Of a stretch of DNA of 5,530 nucleotides, positions 1 through 5,530 are shown in pieces. Source of the stretch: Planctomycetota bacterium (lineage in GTDB: Bacteria > Planctomycetota > UBA1135 > UBA2386). Position 1 is the first letter of the stretch, and each line of letters begins with the position of its first letter. The stretch covers positions 1 to 5,530 of the forward strand of contig JAGQRA010000708.1 of the NCBI GenBank assembly GCA_020425885.1. The letters run 5' to 3'. A program made the translations under genes and the position numbers. Under the pieces are notes generated by a model that searched no databases, had not been told where the DNA came from, and saw only the letters and a list, made by a program, of their open reading frames with translations.

Positions 1-456
1 CTGCACGCCGCCGATCGCGTGCTGATCATCGGCCACTACCTCGGCCAGCTGCAACAGCTGGCGACGGTGTTCGGCCTGCCGCTGATCACGGGGCAGACGC
101 CGACCGCCGAACGCGAACGGCTCTACGCCGCGTTCCGTTCCGGCGAGCTGCCACGGCTGGTCGTCAGCAAGGTCGGCAACTTCGCCGTCGACCTGCCCGA
201 TGCCAACGTCGCGATCCAGGTCTCGGGCACGTTCGGCAGTCGCCAGGAGGAGGCGCAGCGCCTGGGTCGCGTGCTGCGGCCCAAGGCGGACGGTGGCGCG
301 GCACACTTCTACACGCTGGTGTCGGCCGAGACCCGCGAACAGGAGTTCGCCCAGAAGCGACAGCTGTTCCTGACCGAGCAGGGCTATTCGTATGCCATCG
401 TCGGCGCCGGGGAGCTGCTGGCGGCAGCGCATCGGGCAAGAGAGGCCGAAGCATGA
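1..456 (+). CDS. XPB/ERCC3-type DNA helicase, C-terminal part (5' end outside window)
   Basis: This is the second RecA-like domain of a superfamily 2 DNA helicase of the XPB (ERCC3/Rad25) type, an ATP-driven 3'-5' helicase or translocase linked to nucleotide excision repair and transcription. The frame is open from base 1, so only the last 151 residues are present. Visible signatures are the motif IV region (VLIIGHYLGQL, residues 7-17), motif V (SKVGNFAVDLP, 56-66) and motif VI with its arginines (QRLGRVLRPK, 86-95). Between V and VI lies the stretch VSGTFGSRQEEA, which from memory is nearly identical in mycobacterial XPB. The Walker A/B motifs and the damage-recognition domain would lie upstream. 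The stop codon overlaps the ATG of the next gene (ATGA), so the two are probably co-translated. The family assignment is secure; the cellular role is inferred from the family. Confidence 0.93.
   Translation: MHAADRVLIIGHYLGQLQQLATVFGLPLITGQTPTAERERLYAAFRSGELPRLVVSKVGNFAVDLPDANVAIQVSGTFGSRQEEAQRLGRVLRPKADGGAAHFYTLVSAETREQEFAQKRQLFLTEQGYSYAIVGAGELLAAAHRAREAEA
441..445 (+). promoter_or_regulatory. Ribosome binding site for the helicase-associated gene
   Basis: AGAGG lies 7 bases before the ATG at 453, inside the last codons of the XPB gene. It supports 453 as the start and fits coupled translation across the ATGA junction. Confidence 0.5.
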
Positions 457-2360
457 CGCGACTGAGTTTGCGCGCCCTGTTGAAGGGAACCGACGAGGCT
501 GTCGTACGCGAGTGTGCGCAGCGATGGTGTAGCGGGGAGTTGCCGAAGACGCGGGGCGCGACGATCTCGACCGTGGCCGCGGCGATGGAAGACGAACAAG
601 GGGCCCTGCAGCGGATCGCCGGATTGCCGCGCAAGCTGCAGGACCTGCTCGAGAACTTCCTCGGCAACGGCGGTGCGGTCCGGGCCGTGCACGAGCTGCA
701 GCAGGAGACCGCTGAGACCTTCAAGAGCCGCTTCGAACTCGAAGCCACGCTGGCCGCGCTGCATCGCGAGGGGTTCCTGTGGCCGGCGAACGACCCGCGC
801 TGGGCGTCGTACGATTCGCCGTGCTGGGGCATGCCAGGCGAACTCGTCGAGTGCGTGTTGAACTACCGCCGCCGCAGCGAGCGGCGGCTGCAGGACTCGC
901 TGACGCTGCAGGGGTTCCTCGATGCCCGCTACTTCCGGGAGCGGCTGAAGCCCACGCCGGCCAGCGGCAACGGCAAGGCCCAGAGCAAGGCGGCTGCCGG
1001 CAAGGCGGCTGGTGGCAATGGCAAGGCCGCGGATCGCGCGGCGGATCACGCCCGCAAGATCTTCAAGCTCTACACCATGCCGAGCTCGATGGCGCAGCGG
1101 CTCGGCAAGCTGCCGGGCGCCGTCAAGGCACTGGTCGATCACGCGCTGACCCGGCACGGTGGCGTCGCCACCTGGAGCGAGCTGGTGCAGGAGTGTGATC
1201 TCGCCTCGCCGCCGGATCCGGAGTTCGTCGGCAAGGCGCTGGAGGAGGCGATGCTCGGCACGGTCGGCACCCTCGAGCTGGCCCGCATCGGGATCCAGCC
1301 GATGGAGCAGTCGGTCGTCGTGTTCCACGAGGTCGCCCTGCACGCGATCCGGGACCGCGCCAGGGTCGAGATCCCCGAGGTCGATGACGCGCTGGTCTGC
1401 GGCGGCAACTTCGCGACCAACGTCGGTCGCTTCCTGCGGGAGCTGCAGGACAGCAAGGTCCTGTTCACGGCCGACGGCGAGCTGTTCAAGGCCTCGCAGA
1501 AGCGCATCGCTGGTCTGCTGCTGCCGGTTCCAGGCGGCTTCCTGCCGGCCGAAGGGCTGCTCGAGACGGTCTACCGCTTCTGCCTGCACCGACGGCTGAT
1601 CGACCGCCGCGGTGAACGCTCGCTGCGGCCGACCGCGGCCGGCAAGCAATTCGATCGCGACGCGCTGGCCGATCAGACCAGAATGCTGCTGTCGCACTTC
1701 GTCGAGGATCGCACGCTGCCCGGTGACGCCTTCCACCAGGTGCGGCTGCGTCGCGTGCTGTTGCGGCTGCTGCGCCGGGCCGAACCGATGGTGTGGCAGG
1801 AGGTCGCCGCGCTGCCGTTCCTGACCCGCGGCATCTACCTGACCCAGCTCGACATCAAGCAGGCCGAGGAGTTCTTCGCGACGCGTTTCCAGGGCGGTGG
1901 CTACATGCCGACCGAGACGCTGCAGCAGATCTGCTGGAACCTGCTGATCTGGGTCAAGAAGCGGCTGTTCCCGCTCGGCATCGTCGATCTCGGCATGCAG
2001 GCCGGACGGCTGGTGGCGATGCGGCTGTCGCAGCTCGGCGCCGAGCTGCTCGATGCCGAACCGGCGACCAAGGTCGGCGGCACGCGCAGCACGCTGATCG
2101 TGCAGCCCGACTTCGAGGTGCTGGTGTTCGCCGGCGACGACGTCCATGACGTCGTCCACCTGTTCGATCGTTTCTCCCGCCGCATCAAGAGCGACCACGT
2201 CCACCAGTTCAAGCTCGAGCAGGCCACGGTCGCCCGCGGCATCGACGACGGCCTGGTCCTCGGCGACATCCTGCGCGAGCTGACCGATCGGGCGCGGGCA
2301 CCGATCCCGCAGAACGTGCTCTACAGCCTCGAAGAATGGGGGCAGAAGAAGTCGTCGTGA
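453..2360 (+). CDS. Helicase-associated protein with XPB/Ssl2-like (Helicase_C_3) C-terminal domain
   Basis: This 635-aa cytoplasmic protein is probably the partner of the XPB helicase that it overlaps by 4 bp. Residues from about 541 to the end carry the pattern of the helicase-associated C-terminal domain (Helicase_C_3, PF13625): a beta-strand start (TLIVQPDFEVLVFA), a helix (VHLFDRFSRR), then HQFKLEQATVARGIDDG, and a closing stretch with PIPQNVLYSLEEWG. The N-terminal third contains winged-helix-like helical segments, for example around residues 70-110. Residues of about 168-200 form a Gly/Ala/Lys-rich, low-complexity linker. No Walker A or DEAD/H box is visible, so it should not be an ATPase itself. 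From memory, mycobacteria keep a similar gene next to their XPB gene (Rv0862c beside Rv0861c), though in the opposite order. The domain call is fairly sure; a DNA-repair role is inferred from the neighbour. Confidence 0.85.
   Translation: MTRLSLRALLKGTDEAVVRECAQRWCSGELPKTRGATISTVAAAMEDEQGALQRIAGLPRKLQDLLENFLGNGGAVRAVHELQQETAETFKSRFELEATLAALHREGFLWPANDPRWASYDSPCWGMPGELVECVLNYRRRSERRLQDSLTLQGFLDARYFRERLKPTPASGNGKAQSKAAAGKAAGGNGKAADRAADHARKIFKLYTMPSSMAQRLGKLPGAVKALVDHALTRHGGVATWSELVQECDLASPPDPEFVGKALEEAMLGTVGTLELARIGIQPMEQSVVVFHEVALHAIRDRARVEIPEVDDALVCGGNFATNVGRFLRELQDSKVLFTADGELFKASQKRIAGLLLPVPGGFLPAEGLLETVYRFCLHRRLIDRRGERSLRPTAAGKQFDRDALADQTRMLLSHFVEDRTLPGDAFHQVRLRRVLLRLLRRAEPMVWQEVAALPFLTRGIYLTQLDIKQAEEFFATRFQGGGYMPTETLQQICWNLLIWVKKRLFPLGIVDLGMQAGRLVAMRLSQLGAELLDAEPATKVGGTRSTLIVQPDFEVLVFAGDDVHDVVHLFDRFSRRIKSDHVHQFKLEQATVARGIDDGLVLGDILRELTDRARAPIPQNVLYSLEEWGQKKSS
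966..1028 (+). repeat. Imperfect repeat encoding a Gly/Asn/Lys/Ala-rich linker
   Basis: The 15-base unit GGCAACGGCAAGGCC (966-980) recurs with one change at 1014-1028 (GGCAATGGCAAGGCC). Between the copies are further GGCAAGGC/AGCAAGGC pieces. The encoded stretch (GNGKA, SKAAAGKAAG, GNGKA) is a flexible basic linker between the N-terminal and central parts of the helicase-associated protein. It probably arose by local duplication. Confidence 0.6.
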
Positions 2361-2548
2361 ACTTGCCGCGCGACGGTCGGATCGAGATGCTGCCCGACGC
2401 TGTCGCCTCGGCCGGAGCGGTCCGCTGCGAACGGGCTTCACGTTCGCAGTCTCGAGTCCGATCAGGGCGAGATCGATCCGTCTGATTCCGTGCCCCCTGA
2501 GTCCTCGTCCATAGTCACTCGTCCAAAGTCGATGCGCGACCGAGCCTG
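2361..2548 (+). other. Intergenic region between the helicase pair and the FAD/thiamine block
   Basis: This is the longest stretch without a convincing gene (188 bp). It contains a perfect inverted repeat (2425-2449), listed separately. Downstream, CATAGT at 2510-2515 matches the -10 consensus at 4 of 6 positions, but no good -35 sits at the right spacing, so no promoter is claimed. A GTG at 2357 overlapping the helicase-partner stop opens a 42-codon frame to 2485; its product resembles no known protein. The break in gene spacing suggests that a new transcription unit begins before 2549. Confidence 0.6.
2425..2449 (+). terminator. Perfect inverted repeat, possible transcription terminator
   Basis: CTGCGAACG (2425-2433) and CGTTCGCAG (2441-2449) are exact reverse complements around a 7-base loop (GGCTTCA). 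A G-U pair could extend the stem to 10. It begins 64 bases after the helicase-partner stop. No run of T follows, so it is not a classic Rho-independent terminator. It could be a U-less hairpin terminator, an mRNA 3'-end stabiliser, or a dyad operator for the downstream genes. Confidence 0.35.
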
Positions 2549-3994
2549 ATGCAGACCGACACCCTGATCCTCGGAGCCGGCCCGGCCGGGCTCGCCTGCG
2601 CCATGGAGCTGTCACGGCGCGGCCGGCGCAGCGTGGTCATCGAGAAGGACGGGCAGGTCGGTGGGCTGGCCAAGACGTTGCGGGTCGAGGAGGGCGACCT
2701 CGTCTTCCTGACCGACATCGGCCCGCACCGCTTCTTCTCGAAGAACCAGTACCTCTACGACTTCATCGAGGACCTGCTGCAGGAGGAGTGGCGGCTGGTG
2801 CCGCGCCAGACCCGCCAGTTCATCGAGGGCAAGTTCTACGACTACCCGGTCAAGGCGCTGCAGACCTTCCGCAACCTCGGGCCGCTGCGCAGCACGCGCA
2901 TCCTGTTCGACTACTTCCGCGCCCGCCTGCAGTACGGCCTGCTGAAGAAGGAGCTGGTCACGTTCGAGGACTACGTGGTGTCGAACTTCGGCCGCTCGCT
3001 GGCCGAGTTCAGCATGATCAACTACTCGGAGAAGATCTGGGGCATCCCCGCCGCGCAGATCCATCCCGACTGGGCCAGGCAGCGCATCAGCGGCCTCAAC
3101 CTGTGGAGCGTGTTCAAGAAGGCGATCGGCCTGGGCGGCGGCAAGGGGCCGAAGTCGCTGGTCGACCAGTTCTACTATCCGCAGTTCGGCACCGGTCGGA
3201 TCTACGAGGAGATCGGCCGCCATCTGCAGCAGGACGGCAACCCGATCCACGTCGACAGCGAGCCGGTCGCGGTTCGCCACGACGGCTCGCGAATCACGGC
3301 CGTCGACGTCAGGCATGCCGACGGCGCCGTCGCCACCTACGAGCCGGACCATCTCGTCGAGTCGGTGCCGTTGACGCAGTTCCTGCAGCTGCTCGACCCT
3401 GCCCCGCCCGAGGCCGTGCTCGACGCCGCTCGCGGCCTGAAGTGGCGGGCCCAGGTCTACCTGTTCCTGACGCTCGACAAGGATTCGATCACGAAGGACA
3501 ACTGGGTCTACTTCCCGAACAAGGACATCCCGTTCGGGCGCACGGCGGAGATGAAGAACTTCAGCGCCGACATGTGCCCGCCCGGCAAGACGTCGTTCTT
3601 CATCGAGTTCTTCGCCTTCGAGGACGAGCCGATCTGGAGCATGGACAAGGACCAGGTGTTCGAGCTCGTCATGCCCTACTTCGAGAAGTGGGGCTACTTC
3701 ACGCGCGGTGAGGTGATCGGCGTCCACCTGTGGAAGCGGCAATGCGTCTACCCGGTCTACGATCTCGAGTACGACGAGCGTCTCGGGGTCGTTCGGCAGT
3801 GGCTCGATCGGATCGCCAACCTGATCTACGTCGGCCGTCCCGGCCGCTTCCGCTACACCAATCAGGATCACAGCCTGGAGATGGGCATCCTGGCCAGCCG
3901 GATGATCCTCGAGGGTCGCAAGTACGACCTCGACACGATCGGGGCCGAGAACGAGTACTTCGAGAAGGGGCCGATCTACGAGAAGCGCATCTGA
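2549..3994 (+). CDS. FAD-dependent oxidoreductase, amine oxidase / protoporphyrinogen oxidase-like (UDP-galactopyranose mutase-like)
   Basis: This 481-aa flavoprotein binds FAD with an N-terminal Rossmann fold: GAGPAG at residues 9-14, an acidic residue ending strand 2 (E32) and the GGL motif at 38-40. DIGPHRFF (56-63) follows, as is usual in this family. Near the C-terminus, YVGRPGRFRYTNQDHSLEMG (427-446) forms the second FAD-contact region. This pattern occurs in the HemY/amine-oxidase group and in UDP-galactopyranose-mutase-like enzymes, many of them in polysaccharide gene clusters. The substrate cannot be read from sequence. The protein has no signal peptide or clear membrane helix, so it is probably cytoplasmic. 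ATG 2549 is the only ATG, GTG or TTG in this frame after the in-frame stop at 2498 and before the Rossmann fold, although its ribosome site is weak. It overlaps the ThiE/TenI-like gene by one base (TGATG), suggesting coupling. Family confidence is high; function is open. Confidence 0.85.
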   Translation: MQTDTLILGAGPAGLACAMELSRRGRRSVVIEKDGQVGGLAKTLRVEEGDLVFLTDIGPHRFFSKNQYLYDFIEDLLQEEWRLVPRQTRQFIEGKFYDYPVKALQTFRNLGPLRSTRILFDYFRARLQYGLLKKELVTFEDYVVSNFGRSLAEFSMINYSEKIWGIPAAQIHPDWARQRISGLNLWSVFKKAIGLGGGKGPKSLVDQFYYPQFGTGRIYEEIGRHLQQDGNPIHVDSEPVAVRHDGSRITAVDVRHADGAVATYEPDHLVESVPLTQFLQLLDPAPPEAVLDAARGLKWRAQVYLFLTLDKDSITKDNWVYFPNKDIPFGRTAEMKNFSADMCPPGKTSFFIEFFAFEDEPIWSMDKDQVFELVMPYFEKWGYFTRGEVIGVHLWKRQCVYPVYDLEYDERLGVVRQWLDRIANLIYVGRPGRFRYTNQDHSLEMGILASRMILEGRKYDLDTIGAENEYFEKGPIYEKRI

Positions 3995-4653
3995 TGCCGG
4001 GTTGGCGGCGCGCCGACGGCAGCCTGGACGCCGCGTGGTTGCGGCTCGTGCTGGTCACCGACGGCGTCGGCGACCCGGCCCGGCTCGAGGCCATCGTCGC
4101 CGCCGCAGTCGATGCCGGCCTGCGCTGCGTGCAGCTGCGCGAGCCATCGTGGACGGCGCGGCAGCTGCTGCGGTGTTGTGATCGACTGCGGTCGCGGCTC
4201 GAGGCGGTGGCGGGGGTGCTGATCGTCAACGACCGCCTCGAAGTCGCCGCCATCGGCGGCGCCCATGGCGCACACCTCGGCGCCCGCTCGATCCCGATCG
4301 AGCGCGCGCGCGCCGTGCTCGGGCCCGAGGCCCTGCTCTCGTACTCGGCGCATGACGAGGCCGAGCTCGCTGCCGCCGCCGCCGCCGGCTGTGACTGGGC
4401 GTCGCTGTCGCCGGTCTGGCCGACGACATGCAAGCCGGGCGGGCCACACCTCGGCGAGGCGCTGGCGCTGCAGTGGACCCGGCGCGCCGGCCTGCCCGTG
4501 GTCTGGCTCGGCGGCGTCGGCGTGACCGAGGCCGACCGCGCGGCGAAGGTCGCGACCGCGGGCGGCCCGGCCGGCGTTGCGGTGCGCTCGGCGATCATGA
4601 CCGCGGCCGATGCCGGCAGGGCCACCGACGCGCTGCTGCAGGCCATGGCCTGA
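3994..4653 (+). CDS. ThiE/TenI-family protein (thiamine phosphate synthase or thiazole tautomerase-like)
   Basis: This 219-aa TIM-barrel protein belongs to the thiamine phosphate synthase/TenI superfamily. True ThiE joins hydroxymethylpyrimidine diphosphate to thiazole phosphate to make thiamine phosphate. Family motifs are LVLVTDG (18-24), VQLRE (46-50), IVNDR (77-81), GAHLG (92-96), SYSAHD (116-121), SPVWPTTCKPG (139-149) and the phosphate-binding WLGGVG (171-176). Against Bacillus subtilis ThiE as recalled, Q47, R49, N79, D80 and K147 are kept, but the REK lysine (K61) is P51 and the GQED aspartate (D112) is S99. TenI proteins also lack these two residues, and the CKPG/PxLG ending resembles TenI-type sequences. 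The ATG at 3994 overlaps the preceding stop, with GAGAAG 8 bases upstream. The longer in-frame start at 3730 lies inside the oxidoreductase gene and adds residues without family similarity. Proximity to thiL supports a thiamine role. Confidence 0.85.
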   Translation: MPGWRRADGSLDAAWLRLVLVTDGVGDPARLEAIVAAAVDAGLRCVQLREPSWTARQLLRCCDRLRSRLEAVAGVLIVNDRLEVAAIGGAHGAHLGARSIPIERARAVLGPEALLSYSAHDEAELAAAAAAGCDWASLSPVWPTTCKPGGPHLGEALALQWTRRAGLPVVWLGGVGVTEADRAAKVATAGGPAGVAVRSAIMTAADAGRATDALLQAMA

Positions 4654-4725
4654 TCCGAGTTGGGCCTCGCCGGTCCGGGGCGATGGCTCGACCGCGGACA
4701 CGGTCGCGGGCATGCTCTCCCCTCC

Positions 4726-5157
4726 ATGGCGACTGCGACCACGAAGCCGGCCGAGGTGCGGGCCCTGTCCCGCGAACGGCTCGCGAAAAGGCTGCGGCGG
4801 ATCACGCTGGTGGTGGGGGTCTCTCTCGGGATCTGGGCCTACCTCTGCTGGGGTGCGCGGTGGGTGCCGATCGGCATGGACACCGTGCCGGCGATCCCGC
4901 CGGGCTCGTTCTGCGTCGTCGACAAGCGGGCAAGCACCGTGAAGATCGGCAGCCACGTCTTCATCGAACTGCCGGGTGTCGGCGTGGTGCTGTCGCGGGT
5001 CACGGCAAGGAACGGCGACCGGATCCGGATCGAGCACCCGAACGTCGACAGCAGCTACCCCGACAGCAGGACGCTCGGCGAGGTGCCGGTATCCGCGGTC
5101 ACGGGCACGGTGCTGGGCGCGTTCAGTTCCGCCGCGGGGACAGCGAGTGGTCGGTGA
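4726..5157 (+). CDS. Membrane-anchored signal peptidase I-like (S26) protein with lost catalytic dyad
   Basis: This is a small protein, 143 aa from ATG 4726. A basic N-terminal segment (RERLAKRLRRI) is followed by one membrane helix (about residues 26-44), which should place the rest outside the membrane as in signal peptidase I. The family boxes are recognisable: GMDTVPAIPPGSFCVVDK (about 50-67) aligns without gaps to the catalytic-serine box of LepB, SRVTARNGDRI to the lysine box, and PDSRTLGEVP to the DSRxxGxVP box. In the first, the nucleophile position is Asp (D52) rather than Ser; in the second, the general-base Lys is Ser (S90). It should therefore be unable to cleave by the known mechanism. 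A TTG at 4660 would add 22 residues with no family likeness, and GTG 4756 is also possible; none has a strong ribosome site. Its end overlaps thiL by 11 bp. Its function is unknown. Confidence 0.72.
   Translation: MATATTKPAEVRALSRERLAKRLRRITLVVGVSLGIWAYLCWGARWVPIGMDTVPAIPPGSFCVVDKRASTVKIGSHVFIELPGVGVVLSRVTARNGDRIRIEHPNVDSSYPDSRTLGEVPVSAVTGTVLGAFSSAAGTASGR
5136..5140 (+). promoter_or_regulatory. Ribosome binding site deciding the thiL GTG start
   Basis: GGGGA lies 6 bases before GTG 5147, within the final codons of the signal-peptidase-like gene. It favours GTG 5147 over the internal ATG 5210, which would cut off the N-terminal helix just before the GIGDD motif. Confidence 0.55.
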
Positions 5158-5530
5158 ACGTGCATTCGTCGCGGGACTCGAGGAGCTGTTCGGTCGGCCT
5201 CGCGGCGCCATGGTCGGCATCGGCGACGACGCGGCGGTCGTCGAGAATCGCGGCCGCCATTCGGTGCTCTGCTGCGACCCGGTGATCGAGGGCGTGCACT
5301 TCGTCGCCGCGGACTCGCCGTACCTCGTCGGCACCAAGGTCGTGAACCGCAACCTCGCCGACCTCGCCGCGATGGGGGCCGCACCCGACTGGTTGCTGGC
5401 CTCGATCGTGCTGCCGCCGGCCTATCCGGCGCGGCGCCGGCACGCGCTGCTGCGCGGCATCAAGACCGCTGCCGAGCGGGCCAGGTGCCACGTCGTCGGC
5501 GGTGACGTCGCCGTCGCCGACGGCCCGCTC
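5147..5530 (+). CDS. thiL: Thiamine-monophosphate kinase, N-terminal part (3' end outside window)
   Basis: ThiL phosphorylates thiamine monophosphate with ATP to give thiamine diphosphate, the active cofactor, in the cytoplasm. The window holds the first 128 residues of a protein that is usually about 300-350 aa; the frame is open to the right edge. The AIR-synthase-related N-terminal domain is clear: VGIGDDAAVV (23-32) with the metal/ATP-binding aspartates, CDPVIEGVHF (43-52, matching the usual TDxLVxGVHF), NRNLADLAAMGA (the NLSDLAAMGA motif) and VVGGDVAVADGPL (matching IGGDTTRGPL). Translation starts at GTG 5147, inside the end of the preceding gene (11-bp overlap) and behind a GGGGA ribosome site, so the two are probably coupled. 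Together with the ThiE/TenI-family gene upstream, it marks a thiamine gene cluster. Confidence is high for identity; only the start codon carries some doubt. Confidence 0.93.
   Translation, partial: MVGERAFVAGLEELFGRPRGAMVGIGDDAAVVENRGRHSVLCCDPVIEGVHFVAADSPYLVGTKVVNRNLADLAAMGAAPDWLLASIVLPPAYPARRRHALLRGIKTAAERARCHVVGGDVAVADGPL

Noticed and set aside
2357..2485. 42-codon frame starting at a GTG that overlaps the helicase-partner stop (GTGA)
   Set aside because: The overlap is suggestive, but the product is Arg/Ser-rich without structure or family likeness, and the inverted repeat lies inside it.
2510..2515. Possible -10 promoter box CATAGT before the oxidoreductase gene
   Set aside because: It matches the consensus at only four of six positions, with no acceptable -35 at 16-18 bp spacing.
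2532..2549. Five-codon mini-frame (MRDRA) whose stop overlaps the oxidoreductase ATG
   Set aside because: It could act as a leader for coupled translation, but so short a frame arises easily by chance and has no ribosome site of its own.
384..2615. 743-codon open frame on the - strand opposite the helicase-partner gene
   Set aside because: It mirrors a well-supported + strand gene. Its product is rich in Arg, Gln, Leu and Ala with no motif, as expected from the antisense frame of GC-rich coding DNA.
2612..3871. 419-codon open frame on the - strand opposite the FAD oxidoreductase
   Set aside because: It is the antisense shadow of a gene with clear FAD motifs; its composition is Val/Leu/Asp/Glu-rich without recognisable domains.
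2549..3994. Reading the FAD oxidoreductase as ThiO glycine oxidase because thiamine genes follow
   Set aside because: The motifs DIGPHRFF and GRPGRFRYTNQDHSLE and the 481-aa length fit the HemY/UGM-like group rather than the shorter D-amino-acid-oxidase-type ThiO.
4660..4725. TTG 4660 as the start of the signal-peptidase-like gene
   Set aside because: The 22 extra residues (Gly/Arg/His-rich) match no signal peptidase feature, and there is no ribosome site at proper spacing; ATG 4726 places a normal basic N-terminus before the membrane helix.
3976..5352. 458-codon open frame on the - strand spanning the thiamine block
   Set aside because: It crosses three + strand genes with recognisable families, and its Arg/Pro/His-rich product looks like nothing known.

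Overview
This GC-rich bacterial window carries six genes, all on the + strand and tightly packed. Third codon positions are almost all G or C, which leaves long spurious open frames on the other strand. No mobile element, tRNA, rRNA or CRISPR array is visible. No gene here fixes the taxon. A GC-rich environmental lineage (planctomycete, myxobacterial or actinobacterial type) would fit, but that is a guess.

The window has two functional blocks. Block one (1-2360) is a DNA-helicase pair. It opens with the C-terminal part of an XPB/ERCC3-type superfamily 2 helicase, whose start lies off the left edge. An ATGA overlap leads into a 635-aa protein whose C-terminus matches the helicase-associated 'Helicase_C_3/XPB-Ssl2-like' domain. 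The pair looks translationally coupled and probably acts together on DNA, most likely in repair.

A 188-bp gap (2361-2548) follows. It holds a perfect 9-bp inverted repeat that may end the helicase transcript, and whatever promoter serves the next genes.

Block two (2549-5530) starts with an FAD-dependent oxidoreductase of the amine oxidase/protoporphyrinogen oxidase-like/UDP-galactopyranose mutase-like type. It is joined by a TGATG overlap to a ThiE/TenI-family protein. Next come a small membrane-anchored protein with the signal peptidase I (S26) fold pattern, and then thiamine-monophosphate kinase ThiL, which starts inside the end of the small gene and runs off the right edge. The ThiE/TenI and ThiL genes point to thiamine diphosphate synthesis.

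Two points deserve attention. The signal-peptidase-like protein has lost both catalytic residues (Ser to Asp, Lys to Ser) but keeps the scaffold motifs, so it looks like a pseudoenzyme placed between two thiamine genes. The ThiE-like protein lacks two phosphate/metal-binding residues of true thiamine phosphate synthase, and may instead be a TenI-type thiazole tautomerase or a paralogue of unknown role.
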